A stretch of 64,000 nt of DNA from Sulfurimicrobium sp031426915 (GCA_031426915.1 JASJPB010000002.1:62001-126000), one strand, 5' to 3'. Shown: positions 8,279-19,025, counted from the first letter of the stretch. Made by a program: numbers and translations. Notes: a model not told the origin generated them from the letters alone.

Positions 8279-9604
8279 ATGAAACGTAGACAATTTGTTG
8301 GTTTGCTAGCCGCATCGTCGGTGAGCCTTCTACTCCCGGGCAGGTTGTTCGCCGAGGACAGCACTTCCACGACTCGCGCCACCGTCCCCGCCGACACCGG
8401 TTCGGTCGGCAGCGTGGTGGTGGTCGGCGGCGGCATGGCCGGCGCGACGGTGGCCAAATTCCTGCGCCTGTGGGGCGGCAGCAAGGTCCAGGTGACGCTG
8501 GTGGACCAGAACGCCACTTACAGCTCCAATATCATGAGCAACCTGGTATTGAACGGTTTTACCACCATGTCGAGGCTGACCTACAACTACAACACCCTGA
8601 AGACGGCCTATGGCATCAACTTCGTGCAGGGGTCAGTGGTTAGTATCGTGCCTCCAGTTGGTGCCGGACTCGGTACGGTCTATCTGTCCGATGGCAGGTC
8701 GATTGCGGCCAACAAGATCGTGCTGGCGCCGGGCATCGAGTTCGACGATATTCCCGGCCTGACGCCGGATATCCAGAACAATTACGTGACCCATGCCTGG
8801 AAAGCCGGTCCGCAAACCACCAAGCTGGCAGAGCAGTTACGCAACATGCGCCCTGGCGGCACTTTCATCATGACCATCCCGGCATCGCCCTATCGTTGCC
8901 CGCCCGGCCCTTACGAGCGTGCCTGCGTGGTGGCCGACTACCTGAAGAAAAACAAGCCGGGATCGAAAGTGGTCGTGCTCGATGCCAACCCCTTCATTCA
9001 GGCGGAAAGGGTCAGTTTCGAAAACGCATTTAACTTCACCCATGCCGGTGTGATTGACTACCGCCCGAACTACGTGGTGGCGGGCGTTACCGCCAGCACC
9101 ACCGGCGGCAGGCATGCGGTAGCCACCAACTTCGGTACTGAATACGCCGACGTACTGAATGTCATTCCCTCGCACAAGGCGGGCAAGATCATTACCGACA
9201 ATCCATTGCTGGCCAATGTAGGCGGGCGCTGGGCAGGCGTGGACGTGCGCAGCTACGAGTCCACCGGAGTGCCGAATGTGTACGTGATCGGCGATTCTGC
9301 TTCGTCCGGACAACCCAAGGCTGGTCACATCGCCAACCAGGAAGCCAAGCTGTGCGCCGATGCCATTACCCGCGCGCTACGCGGTGACCTGACGCCCAAC
9401 CCGTCACCGAAAACCAACTCCGCCTGTTATTCGCCGATCACCGCGAATACGGCTTCCTGGCTGACGGTGGTTTATGGTTACGATGCGGTGAACAAGAAGA
9501 TGGTGCCGGTTCCCAGCGTGTTCGAGGCCAGTTCGGCAACTCAGGATAACTTCGAAAAGATGCGGAAGTGGTTTGCTGCATTGATGTCGGATAGTTTTGC
9601 CTGA
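8279..9604 (+). CDS. fccB: Flavocytochrome c sulfide dehydrogenase, FAD subunit
   Basis: A 441-residue exported flavoprotein that oxidises sulfide in the periplasm and passes electrons to FccA. A signal peptide with a twin-Arg-like start (MKRRQF) precedes the FAD-binding VVVVGGGMAG motif at residues 46-55. The redox-active cysteine pair is present: Cys207 in YRCPPGPYER and Cys383 in ACYSPI, matching Cys161 and Cys337 of the Allochromatium enzyme. The cysteine that links FAD covalently there (Cys42, in YYTCYLSN) aligns with Asn84 here (YSSNIMSN), so FAD is probably bound non-covalently. RBS GAGGAG lies 10 bases upstream. The dimeric fccAB unit ends at the terminator at 9624. Confidence 0.9.
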   Translation: MKRRQFVGLLAASSVSLLLPGRLFAEDSTSTTRATVPADTGSVGSVVVVGGGMAGATVAKFLRLWGGSKVQVTLVDQNATYSSNIMSNLVLNGFTTMSRLTYNYNTLKTAYGINFVQGSVVSIVPPVGAGLGTVYLSDGRSIAANKIVLAPGIEFDDIPGLTPDIQNNYVTHAWKAGPQTTKLAEQLRNMRPGGTFIMTIPASPYRCPPGPYERACVVADYLKKNKPGSKVVVLDANPFIQAERVSFENAFNFTHAGVIDYRPNYVVAGVTASTTGGRHAVATNFGTEYADVLNVIPSHKAGKIITDNPLLANVGGRWAGVDVRSYESTGVPNVYVIGDSASSGQPKAGHIANQEAKLCADAITRALRGDLTPNPSPKTNSACYSPITANTASWLTVVYGYDAVNKKMVPVPSVFEASSATQDNFEKMRKWFAALMSDSFA

Positions 9605-9623
9605 GCCATGCAGTGACGAAAAA

Positions 9624-9648
9624 GGCCGCCCAATGGGCGGCCTTTTTT
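9624..9648 (+). terminator. Rho-independent terminator of fccAB, probably bidirectional
   Basis: A perfect 8-bp GC stem (GGCCGCCC, 9624-9631, with GGGCGGCC, 9635-9642) and a three-base loop is followed by six T. An A-run on the other side (9619-9623) gives a short T-run on the minus strand, so it can also stop feoB transcription, which ends at 9659. Confidence 0.9.
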
Positions 9649-9658
9649 GTTTCCAGAT

Positions 9659-11446
9659 TCAATATCCCAGCGTGCGAGCCGTCTGATAAAACGCAAAACT
9701 CAACAGCCAGGCCAGTCCCAGCGGCCAGGCCAGGGCCAGGGCGGTATAGGCACGGCTGCGCGATTCGGATCTGAGCGTGGCCAGCGTGGAAAGGCAGGGG
9801 GTGTAAACCAGCGTGAACAGCATGAAACTGTAGGCTTGCACCCAGTCCAGTTGCTGCGCCATGGTGCTCATCAGGGCCGTGCCTTCCAGGCCGTAAATCA
9901 CGGCCAGCGAGCCGATCACGATTTCCTTGGCGACGAAGCCGAAAATCAGCGCGATGGCCAGTTGCTGATTGATGCCGAGCGGGTCGAGGATGGGGGACAT
10001 CCAGTGGCCGATCATGCCGGCCCAGGTGTCGCTGCCGGCGGGAGTGGCGTTGAGCGGGAAATGGGTGAGTATCCACACCAGCACCACGCCGATGATGATG
10101 AATTTGCTCGCCCGGCCAAGAAAATGGCGGATTTCATGCCAGCCCCGCAACACGATCTGGCGCCAGGTCGGGAGGCGGTAGGGTGGCAGTTCGAGAATGA
10201 AGGGCTCGTTGTTGCTGTAGTGTTTCTTGAACAGCAGCGCGGTCATGATGGCGGCGGCGAAGCTGAACAGGTAGAGGCTGAACAGCACCAGCGGCGCGTA
10301 TTTGGGGGCGAACAGGGCGCTGGTGATAAAGACGAACACCTGCAACCGCGCCGAGCACAGCGAGAACGGGATCACCAGCATGGTTAGGAGGCGCAGGCTG
10401 CGCGAACGCATCACGCGGGTGCCCATCAGGGCGGGCACGTTGCAGCCGAAACCCATCAGCATCATCACGAAGCTGCGCCCGTCCAGCCCCATTTTCGCCA
10501 TCAGCGCATCCATCAGGAACGCGGCGCGCGAGAGATAGCCGCTATCTTCCACCAGCGCCATGAAAAGGAAAAACAGCACGATGATGGGCACGAAGGCGGC
10601 GACCGTGCCGACGCCGTTGAAGATGCCGTCCAGCAGCAGGCCGTGCAGCGGCGCGGGCAGGCCGAGCAGGAGCGGCTCCAGCACGCCGCCGCGCAGCAGG
10701 CCGAGGGACCAGGCCACGCCATCCTGGAGCGGCTTGCCGAGTATGAAAATAGCTTGGAACAGCAGGTACATGACGCCGAAGAACAGCGGCAGACCCAGCC
10801 ACGGATGGAGCATCACACGGTCTAGCCGGGTGGTGAGGTTGTCCGACATCTGGGTCGGGACTTGCACCGCGTGCTTGAGCACGTTCTCCATGGTGGCTTC
10901 GATCTGGCTGTCGAGTTGGAGTTTGTCGCGGATCAGCGCGGGGTCGGCGGGCGTGCTGGCCTGGATGGCGCTGGAAATGGCCTGAAAAGCCTGTTCGTAG
11001 CCGCTGCCGTATTTGGCGGAGAGCAGTTCCACAGGCATCTCCAGGGCTTGTGACATTTTCTCGATATCCACCGTAACGCCGTATTTTTTTGCCTCGTCGG
11101 CCATGTTGAGCAGCAGCATGGCAGGCAGCCCAAGTTGCTTGAGTTGCAGGGCAAGACTCAGCTGGCGTTCGATCTGGGTGGTGTTGAGGATGATCAGCAC
11201 CAGGTCAGCCGGGTTGTTTTCGAGAAAATGCCGCACCACCAGCTCGTCGTCGGAGAAGCCGTGAATGTCGTAAACTCCGGGTAAATCGATGATCTCCACC
11301 ATGGCGCCGCCAAGCAGCACTTTCGCGCTCATCAGGTCGACGGTGATGCCGGGCCAGTTGCCGACGCGGGCCGAAGCGCCGGTGAGGCGGTTGAAGAAGG
11401 TGGATTTGCCGGTATTCGGCATGCCGAGCAGGGCGATACGCTTCAT
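9659..11446 (-). CDS. feoB: Ferrous iron transporter B (GTPase-permease)
   Basis: A 595-residue inner-membrane Fe(II) importer. The cytosolic G domain is at the N-terminus: GMPNTGKSTFFNRL (G1), DLPGVYD (G3) and NMAD (G4). The GTPase-linked helical domain and about eight membrane segments follow, including the two gate motifs with conserved Cys (FGCNVPALMGTR near residue 340 and YTPCLSTLATL near 550). It is shorter than the 773-residue E. coli form but typical of compact FeoBs. The start is ATG 11446; the frame is open further upstream only because it runs into the inverted-repeat element. feoA lies upstream on the same strand, separated by that element. Confidence 0.95.
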   Translation of the reverse strand: MKRIALLGMPNTGKSTFFNRLTGASARVGNWPGITVDLMSAKVLLGGAMVEIIDLPGVYDIHGFSDDELVVRHFLENNPADLVLIILNTTQIERQLSLALQLKQLGLPAMLLLNMADEAKKYGVTVDIEKMSQALEMPVELLSAKYGSGYEQAFQAISSAIQASTPADPALIRDKLQLDSQIEATMENVLKHAVQVPTQMSDNLTTRLDRVMLHPWLGLPLFFGVMYLLFQAIFILGKPLQDGVAWSLGLLRGGVLEPLLLGLPAPLHGLLLDGIFNGVGTVAAFVPIIVLFFLFMALVEDSGYLSRAAFLMDALMAKMGLDGRSFVMMLMGFGCNVPALMGTRVMRSRSLRLLTMLVIPFSLCSARLQVFVFITSALFAPKYAPLVLFSLYLFSFAAAIMTALLFKKHYSNNEPFILELPPYRLPTWRQIVLRGWHEIRHFLGRASKFIIIGVVLVWILTHFPLNATPAGSDTWAGMIGHWMSPILDPLGINQQLAIALIFGFVAKEIVIGSLAVIYGLEGTALMSTMAQQLDWVQAYSFMLFTLVYTPCLSTLATLRSESRSRAYTALALAWPLGLAWLLSFAFYQTARTLGY

Positions 11447-11455
11447 TCGGGTGTT

Positions 11456-11723
11456 AGGGCTCGTAAATGAATAATTTGGACATACGTTGCAGTGTATTCG
11501 GGATGGATGCAAGGCGCGAGACGCGGGCAATGGTTATTCCATTGCCAAGTCCCGCAACGCAGCAGACGCCCGAATACACAGCAACCCTTCGGGCTGGGGC
11601 TTTTTTGGGCGCATGCCCGCGTTGCGATCCGCTTGTTGTGAATGACACAACCGCACGTCTCGCGCCTTGGCCTGCGCCCAAAAAAGCCCCAGCGTATGTC
11701 CAAATTATTCATTTACGAGCCCT
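11456..11723. repeat. 268-bp element with perfect 31-bp terminal inverted repeats between feoA and feoB (MITE-like)
   Basis: Bases 11456-11486 and 11693-11723 are exact reverse complements, beginning AGGGCTCGTAAATGAATAA. Each outer end abuts TA, consistent with a TA target duplication of the kind made by IS630/mariner-type transposases. Internal arms also pair (GGCGCGAGACG against CGTCTCGCGCC), so the whole element could fold into a long hairpin. There is no transposase. A related 175-bp copy lies at 38358-38532, whose left part matches the reverse complement of this copy's right part (about 85 bases). The element supplies the stop codon and last residues of feoA. Confidence 0.85.
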
Positions 11724-11956
11724 AGCTCCGGGGTGACATCGATGCGCTGCGCGTCGCTACGGCGCAGCATGATATCGGTGGTGCCAATGCGGACATGGAG
11801 TGGGCCGGCGAATTTGGCGCGACGCACCAGGTCGATGCGCTTGCCGATGCGGAAACCCATAGCGGCAAGACGGTGATAGAGCGCTTCGTCGGTATGCAGT
11901 GCGGCGATGGTGGCGGATTCGCCAGGTTTGAGGGTGGAAAGTCTGACCGTGTCCAT
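11705..11956 (-). CDS. feoA: Ferrous iron transport protein A
   Basis: An 83-residue SH3-like cytosolic partner of FeoB. The core reads STLKPGESATIAAL, RLAAMGFRIGKRIDLVRRA and GPLHVRIGTTDIMLRRSDAQRI, typical of FeoA. The last residues (GLVNE) and the TAA come from the end of the inverted-repeat element, so the original C-terminus has probably been replaced. The protein core is complete, so it should still work. It is the promoter-proximal gene of feoAB, and the insertion leaves 258 bp before feoB. Confidence 0.88.
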   Translation of the reverse strand: MDTVRLSTLKPGESATIAALHTDEALYHRLAAMGFRIGKRIDLVRRAKFAGPLHVRIGTTDIMLRRSDAQRIDVTPELGLVNE

Positions 11957-11971
11957 GAGTTGGAATGCGCA

Positions 11972-11995
11972 AATAAGAATTGTTCTTGATTATCA
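11972..11995 (-). promoter_or_regulatory. Fur-box-like site upstream of feoA
   Basis: On the minus strand the bases read GATAATCAAGAACAATTCTT and continue A/T-rich. This partly matches the GATAATGATAATCATTATC Fur consensus. It sits 16-39 bases before the feoA start. Iron repression by Fur is well known for feo operons; this particular site is inferred by eye. Confidence 0.4.
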
Positions 11996-12125
11996 CATGG
12001 CAACCCTGTTTTGCAAAGCATAATGCGGCGTTCCCGGGCATGTCCGCCAGTGGCCCGAATTGTGACCGGGGCGTATTTAGGGTATGATTTCACCCCGTCC
12101 AATCTCCATGATTTTCAGGTTTTTC

Positions 12126-13757
<1,632 letters not shown>

Positions 13758-13760
13758 GGC

Positions 13761-14612
13761 ATGAAACTTTGCGGTTTTGAAGCTGGCCTGGATCAGCCCT
13801 TGTTCCTGATCGCCGGCCCGTGCGTGATCGAGTCCGAGCAAATGGCTCTGGATACCGCCGGGGCCTTGAAGGAAATCTGCGCCGGCGTGGGCATTCCGTT
13901 CATCTACAAATCCTCCTACGACAAGGCCAACCGCAGTTCCGGCAAGTCGTTCCGCGGCTTCGGCATCGACGAGGGGCTGAGGATACTGAGCGAGGTGAAA
14001 CGCCAGATCGGCGTGCCGGTGCTGACCGATGTCCACAGCGAAGAAGAGATTCCGGTCGCGGCAGCGGTGGTGGACGTTTTGCAGACACCCGCCTTCCTGT
14101 GTCGTCAGACCGACTTCATCCATGCCGTGGCAAGCTGCGGCAAGCCGGTGAACATCAAGAAAGGCCAGTTCCTGGCACCTTGGGACATGAAGAACGTGGT
14201 GGAAAAGGCGCGCGAAGCCAATGGCGGCGCGGACAACATCATGGTGTGTGAACGCGGCGTGTCCTTCGGCTATAACAACCTGGTTTCCGACATGCGCTCG
14301 CTGGCGGTGATGCGCGACACCGGCTGTCCGGTGGTGTTCGACGCCACCCACTCGGTACAGTTGCCTGGTGGACAGGGCGACAAGAGCGGCGGACAGCGCG
14401 AATTCGTGCCGGTGCTGGCGCGCGCGGCGGTGGCGAGCGGGATCGCCGGGATCTTCATGGAAACCCACCCCGACCCCGCCAAGGCGCTGTCGGATGGCCC
14501 CAATGCCTGGCCGCTGGGGCAAATGCGCCAATTGCTGGCGACCCTCAAGCAACTGGATGAACTGGTCAAGCAGCAGGGGATGATTGAACAGCAAAGGCCT
14601 GAAAGAATTTGA
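13761..14612 (+). CDS. kdsA: 3-deoxy-8-phosphooctulonate synthase (KDO-8-P synthase)
   Basis: A 283-residue cytosolic enzyme that condenses phosphoenolpyruvate with arabinose-5-phosphate to make KDO-8-phosphate for the lipopolysaccharide inner core. Family signatures are IAGPCVIES, YKSSYDKANRSS, TDVHSEEE, NIKKGQFLAPWDM and FDATHSVQLPGG. The pyrG-kdsA-eno-ftsB order is widely conserved in proteobacteria. It implies a Gram-negative outer membrane with KDO-containing LPS. Confidence 0.97.
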   Translation: MKLCGFEAGLDQPLFLIAGPCVIESEQMALDTAGALKEICAGVGIPFIYKSSYDKANRSSGKSFRGFGIDEGLRILSEVKRQIGVPVLTDVHSEEEIPVAAAVVDVLQTPAFLCRQTDFIHAVASCGKPVNIKKGQFLAPWDMKNVVEKAREANGGADNIMVCERGVSFGYNNLVSDMRSLAVMRDTGCPVVFDATHSVQLPGGQGDKSGGQREFVPVLARAAVASGIAGIFMETHPDPAKALSDGPNAWPLGQMRQLLATLKQLDELVKQQGMIEQQRPERI

Positions 14613-14708
14613 CCTGAAGCACGGTCATTTTGTCATGTGTCGTTGGTAGAGTAGAGATTCGTGGTTATTGTTTTGTGTAAAGAATGAATACTGTTAAGGA
14701 AAAATAAA

Positions 14709-15995
14709 ATGAGTGCAATTGTTGATGTGATCGCCCGAGAAATTCTGGACTCCCGTGGCAACCCCACGGTTGAGGCCGACGTGTTGCTGGAATCCGGCGT
14801 GATTGGCCGCGCCGCTGTGCCTTCCGGCGCCTCCACCGGCACCAAGGAAGCCGTGGAACTGCGCGATGGCGACAAGGCGCGCTATCTGGGCAAGGGCGTG
14901 TTGCAGGCGGTGGAAAACGTCAATACCGAAATCTGCGAAGCGATCATCGGACTGGATGCGGAAGATCAGAGCTTCATCGACAAGATGCTGATCGAACTGG
15001 ACGGCACCGACAATAAGGGCCGCCTGGGCGCCAACGCCATTCTCGCCGTCTCCCTGGCTGTGGCCAAGGCCGCCGCGGAACAGTCCGGTCTGCCGCTGTA
15101 CCGCTACCTGGGCGGTGCCGGTCCGATGCAGTTGCCGGTGCCGATGATGAACATCATCAACGGCGGCGCACATGCCACCGGCGGTGCGGACATCCAGGAA
15201 TTCATGATTATCCCGGTGGGCGCACAGAGCTTCCGCGAAGCCCTGCGTTGCGGCGCGGAAGTATTCCATAACCTGAAAAAGATTCTCCATGGTCGTGGCT
15301 TTGCCACCACTGTCGGCGACGAAGGCGGCTTCGCGCCCGCGTTGGGCTCCAACGAAGCTGCCCTGAAAGTGATCGTGGAAGCCATCGAGGCTGCCGGTTA
15401 CCTGCCGGGTTCCGACGTGGCCATCGGCCTGGATTGCGCCGCATCCGAGTTTTACAAGGACGGCCAGTATCATCTGAAAGCGGACGGCCTGACCCTCAAC
15501 TCCAGCCAGATCATCGATCTGTACGCGACTTGGGTGGATAAATACCCCATCATCAGCATCGAAGACGGTATGAGCGAATTCGACTGGGATGGCTGGAAGC
15601 TGCTTACGGATCGCCTGGGTAAAAACATTCAGCTGGTAGGCGACGATGTGTTCGTGACCAACACCAAGATCCTGCGCGAAGGTATCCAGAAGGGTATCTG
15701 CAATTCCATCCTGATCAAGGTTAACCAGATCGGCACCCTGAGCGAAACCTTCGCTGCCGTGGAAATGGCCAAGCGCGCTGGTTATACCGCCGTGATTTCG
15801 CATCGCTCCGGCGAAACAGAAGATTCCACCATCGCCGATCTGGCAGTGGCCACCAACGCCCTGCAAATCAAGACCGGCTCGCTCAGCCGTTCCGATCGCG
15901 TCGCCAAGTACAACCAGCTGCTGCGTATCGAGGAAGAGCTGGGTGACGGCGCCAGCTACGCCGGTCGTGACGCCTTCTATCAGCTCAATCTCTAA
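14709..15995 (+). CDS. eno: Enolase
   Basis: A 428-residue glycolytic enzyme that interconverts 2-phosphoglycerate and phosphoenolpyruvate; it also belongs to the RNA degradosome in proteobacteria. Signatures include REILDSRGNPTVEADV, SGASTGTKEAVELRD, metal-binding Asp in AIGLDCAASEF, SIEDGMSEFDWDGW, and the loop ILIKVNQIGTLSET with SHRSGETEDSTIADL. The start has a good AAGGA site at 14697-14701. A 96-bp gap after kdsA may hold its own promoter. Confidence 0.98.
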   Translation: MSAIVDVIAREILDSRGNPTVEADVLLESGVIGRAAVPSGASTGTKEAVELRDGDKARYLGKGVLQAVENVNTEICEAIIGLDAEDQSFIDKMLIELDGTDNKGRLGANAILAVSLAVAKAAAEQSGLPLYRYLGGAGPMQLPVPMMNIINGGAHATGGADIQEFMIIPVGAQSFREALRCGAEVFHNLKKILHGRGFATTVGDEGGFAPALGSNEAALKVIVEAIEAAGYLPGSDVAIGLDCAASEFYKDGQYHLKADGLTLNSSQIIDLYATWVDKYPIISIEDGMSEFDWDGWKLLTDRLGKNIQLVGDDVFVTNTKILREGIQKGICNSILIKVNQIGTLSETFAAVEMAKRAGYTAVISHRSGETEDSTIADLAVATNALQIKTGSLSRSDRVAKYNQLLRIEEELGDGASYAGRDAFYQLNL

Positions 15996-16017
15996 GACGG
16001 AACGCTGATCTCTTTCC

Positions 16018-16335
16018 ATGCGCTGGTTGACGCTGTTTCTGGCGCTCCTTATTGCCGCCCTGCAATATCCCCTGTGGCTGGGAAAAGGCAGTTGGCTGCG
16101 GGTATGGGAAGTAGATCAGAAAATAGCGGCCCAAAAGCAGGTCAACCAGGGTCTGAAAGCGCGCAATGCCTCCATGGAAGCTGAAGTGCACGACCTCAAG
16201 CAGGGTTACGATGCCATTGAGGAACGTGCCCGCAGCGAATTGGGCATGATCAAGCAGGACGAGGTGTTTTTCCAGGTGCTGGAGGGCGGGAAGTCCCTGC
16301 CGCTATCCAGCGATGAGCACAAGAAAAAACCATGA
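16018..16335 (+). CDS. ftsB: Cell division protein FtsB (divisome septum-formation initiator)
   Basis: A 105-residue single-pass membrane protein of the FtsQLB complex. The N-terminal membrane segment is near residues 3-20. A periplasmic leucine-zipper-like coiled coil (VDQKIAAQKQVNQGLKARNA, residues 33-70) follows, and the conserved EERARSELGMIKQDEVFFQ motif comes after it. It follows eno by 22 bases, the usual betaproteobacterial context. Its stop overlaps the next gene by four bases (ATGA). Confidence 0.93.
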   Translation: MRWLTLFLALLIAALQYPLWLGKGSWLRVWEVDQKIAAQKQVNQGLKARNASMEAEVHDLKQGYDAIEERARSELGMIKQDEVFFQVLEGGKSLPLSSDEHKKKP

Positions 16336-16823
16336 GTGAAAAAGTAAGCATCCTTTTTGTCTGCATGGGCAACATCTGCCGTTCTCCCACCGCGGAGGGC
16401 GTGTTCCGTCGCCTGGTGCAAAGTGCCGGGCTGGAACACAAGCTTCTCATCGATTCTGCCGGGACCCATGCCTACCACATCGGCTCGGTGCCTGATGCCC
16501 GGGCCAGCGCAGCTGCCGGTAAACGGGGCTACGACCTTTCCGCCTTGCGCGGGAGGCAGGTGAGCGAGCAGGATTTCCATGCGTTCGATTACATCCTGGC
16601 CATGGACCGCGAAAATCTGTCCAACCTGCAAAACATCTGCCCGTCCGAGCATGTTGGCAAGGTATCCTTGTTCCTGGAATTCAGCGCCAATTTTAGCGAA
16701 CGTGAAGTGCCGGACCCCTATTATGGCGGAGCACAGGGCTTCGAGCATGTGCTGGATCTGGTGGAAGATGCGGCACGCGGCCTGTTGCAGAAGCTGGAGC
16801 GGGAACATTCCTTGCGCGGGTGA
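16332..16823 (+). CDS. Low-molecular-weight protein-tyrosine phosphatase
   Basis: A 163-residue cytosolic phosphatase. The P-loop CMGNICRSP (C-X5-R) lies near residues 11-19 and the general-acid Asp is in VPDPYYGG near 129-136. The start overlaps the ftsB stop by four bases. A diverged, truncated copy of its last 70 codons lies at 22689-22901. The substrate is not indicated by the context; in other bacteria these enzymes act on BY-kinases or small metabolites. Confidence 0.92.
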   Translation: MSEKVSILFVCMGNICRSPTAEGVFRRLVQSAGLEHKLLIDSAGTHAYHIGSVPDARASAAAGKRGYDLSALRGRQVSEQDFHAFDYILAMDRENLSNLQNICPSEHVGKVSLFLEFSANFSEREVPDPYYGGAQGFEHVLDLVEDAARGLLQKLEREHSLRG

Positions 16824-16895
16824 GGTTTTCCTTTCCCGAACACCGATTTACAGCGCCCGATAGTGGGGGCAGTCAACGCGGCGTAAAATGGAACT

Positions 16896-19025
16896 TCATT
16901 CCTGTCTGGCTTCCATGCCCGCTTGAGTAATGGCCGGCAGCACGCCTCCGCCATCAAGCAAGCGCTTCAGGGTATCGAAGGGTACCGGTCGGCTGAAATA
17001 GTAACCCTGCGCCATGTCGCACCCGAGTTCCGTCAGGATGGCAGCCTGCTCGGCTGTTTCCACCCCTTCCGCCACCACCTTGAGTCCGAGCGCGTGCGCC
17101 ATGCTGATCACGGCAGCAGCGATTTGTCTATCGTTCGGGTCGGTGGTGAGGTCGCACACGAAGGAACGGTCGATCTTGAGTTTGTGAACCGGCAGGAGTT
17201 TCAGGTTCGCCAGATTGGAACACCCCGTGCCGAAATCGTCCACGGAGACCTCAACTCCGGCTTCGCCCAGCGCCCCCAGAAATTTCAGCATACCGTCACG
17301 CTGGGCGGACAGCGCGGTTTCCGTAAGCTCGATTTCCAGGCGCCGAGGATCGAACCCGCTCGTGGCCATGATGTCGAGAATTACCTGGTGTGTCTTGGGT
17401 GTTAACTGGAGCGGGGAGAAATTGACTGCCAGACGGAAATTGTTGCAAACGTGGCATGTCAGTTCCATACCCTGTCCGCACATGGTTCGAATCGCCCATT
17501 CGCCGATGGCGCCGATCAATCCGGTTTCTTCCGCAATGGGAATAAACACCGACGGTGGCACCGGCACACCGCTGGAATTCTCCCAGCGCGCCAGGACTTC
17601 CGCCCCAATAATGCGACCATCCGGAAGACTGACCTGAGGTTGCCAGGCGAGCCACAGCTCGTCCGCGGCCAATGCCTGGCGCAGCGCGTTGCTTATTTCC
17701 AGGCGCTTGCTGAGCAGGCTGTTCATGGCGGAGGAATAGAAGCGGAATATTCCCCGGCCGCTTTCCTTGGCGCGGTACATTGCCGCATCCGCATTCATGA
17801 GCAAGGTTTCGCCGTCCTCGCCATCGTCTGGGTAGCGGCAAACACCGATACTGGCGGCTATGAACAGGTTTTTTCCTTCCAGAACCAGCGGTGCAGAAAG
17901 GGCAGCAAGGATTTTTTCTGCAGTCTCCGCAATATCTTCAGGCTGAGCTGTATCGGGAAGAAGCACCGTGAATTCATCTCCCCCCAGGCGCGATACCGTA
18001 TCGCTCTTGCGTACCGCGCTCTGCAGACGCTCCGCCACGGCAACGAGAATCTGGTCGCCAAAGCGATGACCGAGGGTATCGTTGATGTCCTTGAAGCGAT
18101 CCAGGTCGATGAACAGGAGTGAAAATTCGTTTCCGGTCCGGTGTGAGTGGGCGATGGACTGTTCCAGACGATCCATGAACAACTGGCGGTTAGGCAGGTC
18201 GGTCAGGACATCGTAGTACGCGAGGTGGAGCAGTTTGGCACGCAGATCCTTATGCTGCGTGATGTCCGAAAAAACCCCGGCGTAGTAGCGTATCTTTCCC
18301 GCCTCGTCGGGTACCACATTGATGTGGAGCCATTCGGGGTAGATGTCGCCGCTTTTACGACGGTTCCAGATCTCTCCTTCCCAGGCGCCCTTTTCCTGTA
18401 ACGAGCGCCACATGAGCTGGTAAAACTCACGATCATGACGACCGGATCTCAGTAGCCCCGGGGTTTTTCCGATGGCTTCCTCTTCGCTGTATTCGGTGGC
18501 TTGGGTGAAGGCCCTGTTCACCAGCAGAATGCGATTGTTGGCATCCGTCACCATGATGCCCTCGCTGGTGGCATCGAATACACTTGCCGCCACCTGGCGG
18601 TTTTCCAGCTCGCATTGCAGCAGTGTTATCAGTTGTTCACGATCCTCGCGCAAAACCTGCTCGCGCTGACTGAGCGTGGCAAATACGCTGAGCATGGAAA
18701 CAACGCCGACGAATTGTCCATCCGCCCCGGTTACGGGCAGGTAGTCGACGCGCTCCTCCCCCAGACGTTGCAATATGGTTTCCATGCCGACATCGGGCTG
18801 CAATGGCGCCGGCTGGCGACGTACCAGGAGATCGGCAAAAATCCGGCCAGGGAAAAGCGCAGCCTGCCGTTCCTCCACCAAACCCATGAAAACACCATCT
18901 TCGGAGAACACGCCAAATACCCTGGCGGACCCTGAACTATCTTCAACAATATCCCGGTAACGCTGAAAGGAATCCACCCGCGTCCAGCGGGCGCAAAGAC
19001 AATCTTCTGCCTTCAAGTCAGACAT
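16896..19025 (-). CDS. CBS-PAS-GGDEF-EAL signalling protein
   Basis: A 709-residue soluble protein with no membrane segment. A CBS pair occupies about residues 1-125 (VDYLPVTGADGQFVGVVSML), a PAS domain about 150-265 (ASVFDATSEGIMVTDANNRI), a GGDEF domain with intact RLGGDEFTVLL, and an EAL domain with EVLARW, NFSPLQL, IELTETAL, DDFGTGCSNL, KIDRSF and AEGVE. Both catalytic halves look functional. CBS domains usually bind adenine nucleotides, so it may link energy state to c-di-GMP. Its start overlaps the stop of the 112-residue gene upstream. Confidence 0.92.
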   Translation of the reverse strand: MSDLKAEDCLCARWTRVDSFQRYRDIVEDSSGSARVFGVFSEDGVFMGLVEERQAALFPGRIFADLLVRRQPAPLQPDVGMETILQRLGEERVDYLPVTGADGQFVGVVSMLSVFATLSQREQVLREDREQLITLLQCELENRQVAASVFDATSEGIMVTDANNRILLVNRAFTQATEYSEEEAIGKTPGLLRSGRHDREFYQLMWRSLQEKGAWEGEIWNRRKSGDIYPEWLHINVVPDEAGKIRYYAGVFSDITQHKDLRAKLLHLAYYDVLTDLPNRQLFMDRLEQSIAHSHRTGNEFSLLFIDLDRFKDINDTLGHRFGDQILVAVAERLQSAVRKSDTVSRLGGDEFTVLLPDTAQPEDIAETAEKILAALSAPLVLEGKNLFIAASIGVCRYPDDGEDGETLLMNADAAMYRAKESGRGIFRFYSSAMNSLLSKRLEISNALRQALAADELWLAWQPQVSLPDGRIIGAEVLARWENSSGVPVPPSVFIPIAEETGLIGAIGEWAIRTMCGQGMELTCHVCNNFRLAVNFSPLQLTPKTHQVILDIMATSGFDPRRLEIELTETALSAQRDGMLKFLGALGEAGVEVSVDDFGTGCSNLANLKLLPVHKLKIDRSFVCDLTTDPNDRQIAAAVISMAHALGLKVVAEGVETAEQAAILTELGCDMAQGYYFSRPVPFDTLKRLLDGGGVLPAITQAGMEARQE

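Noticed and set aside
11460..11736. Several 60-90-codon ORFs inside the inverted-repeat element
   Set aside because: They arise on both strands from the terminal repeats and have no start signals or known domains.
17480..17500. GGTTCGAATC-like stretch suggesting a tRNA T-loop
   Set aside because: It lies inside the EAL domain coding sequence and no cloverleaf arms can be drawn around it.
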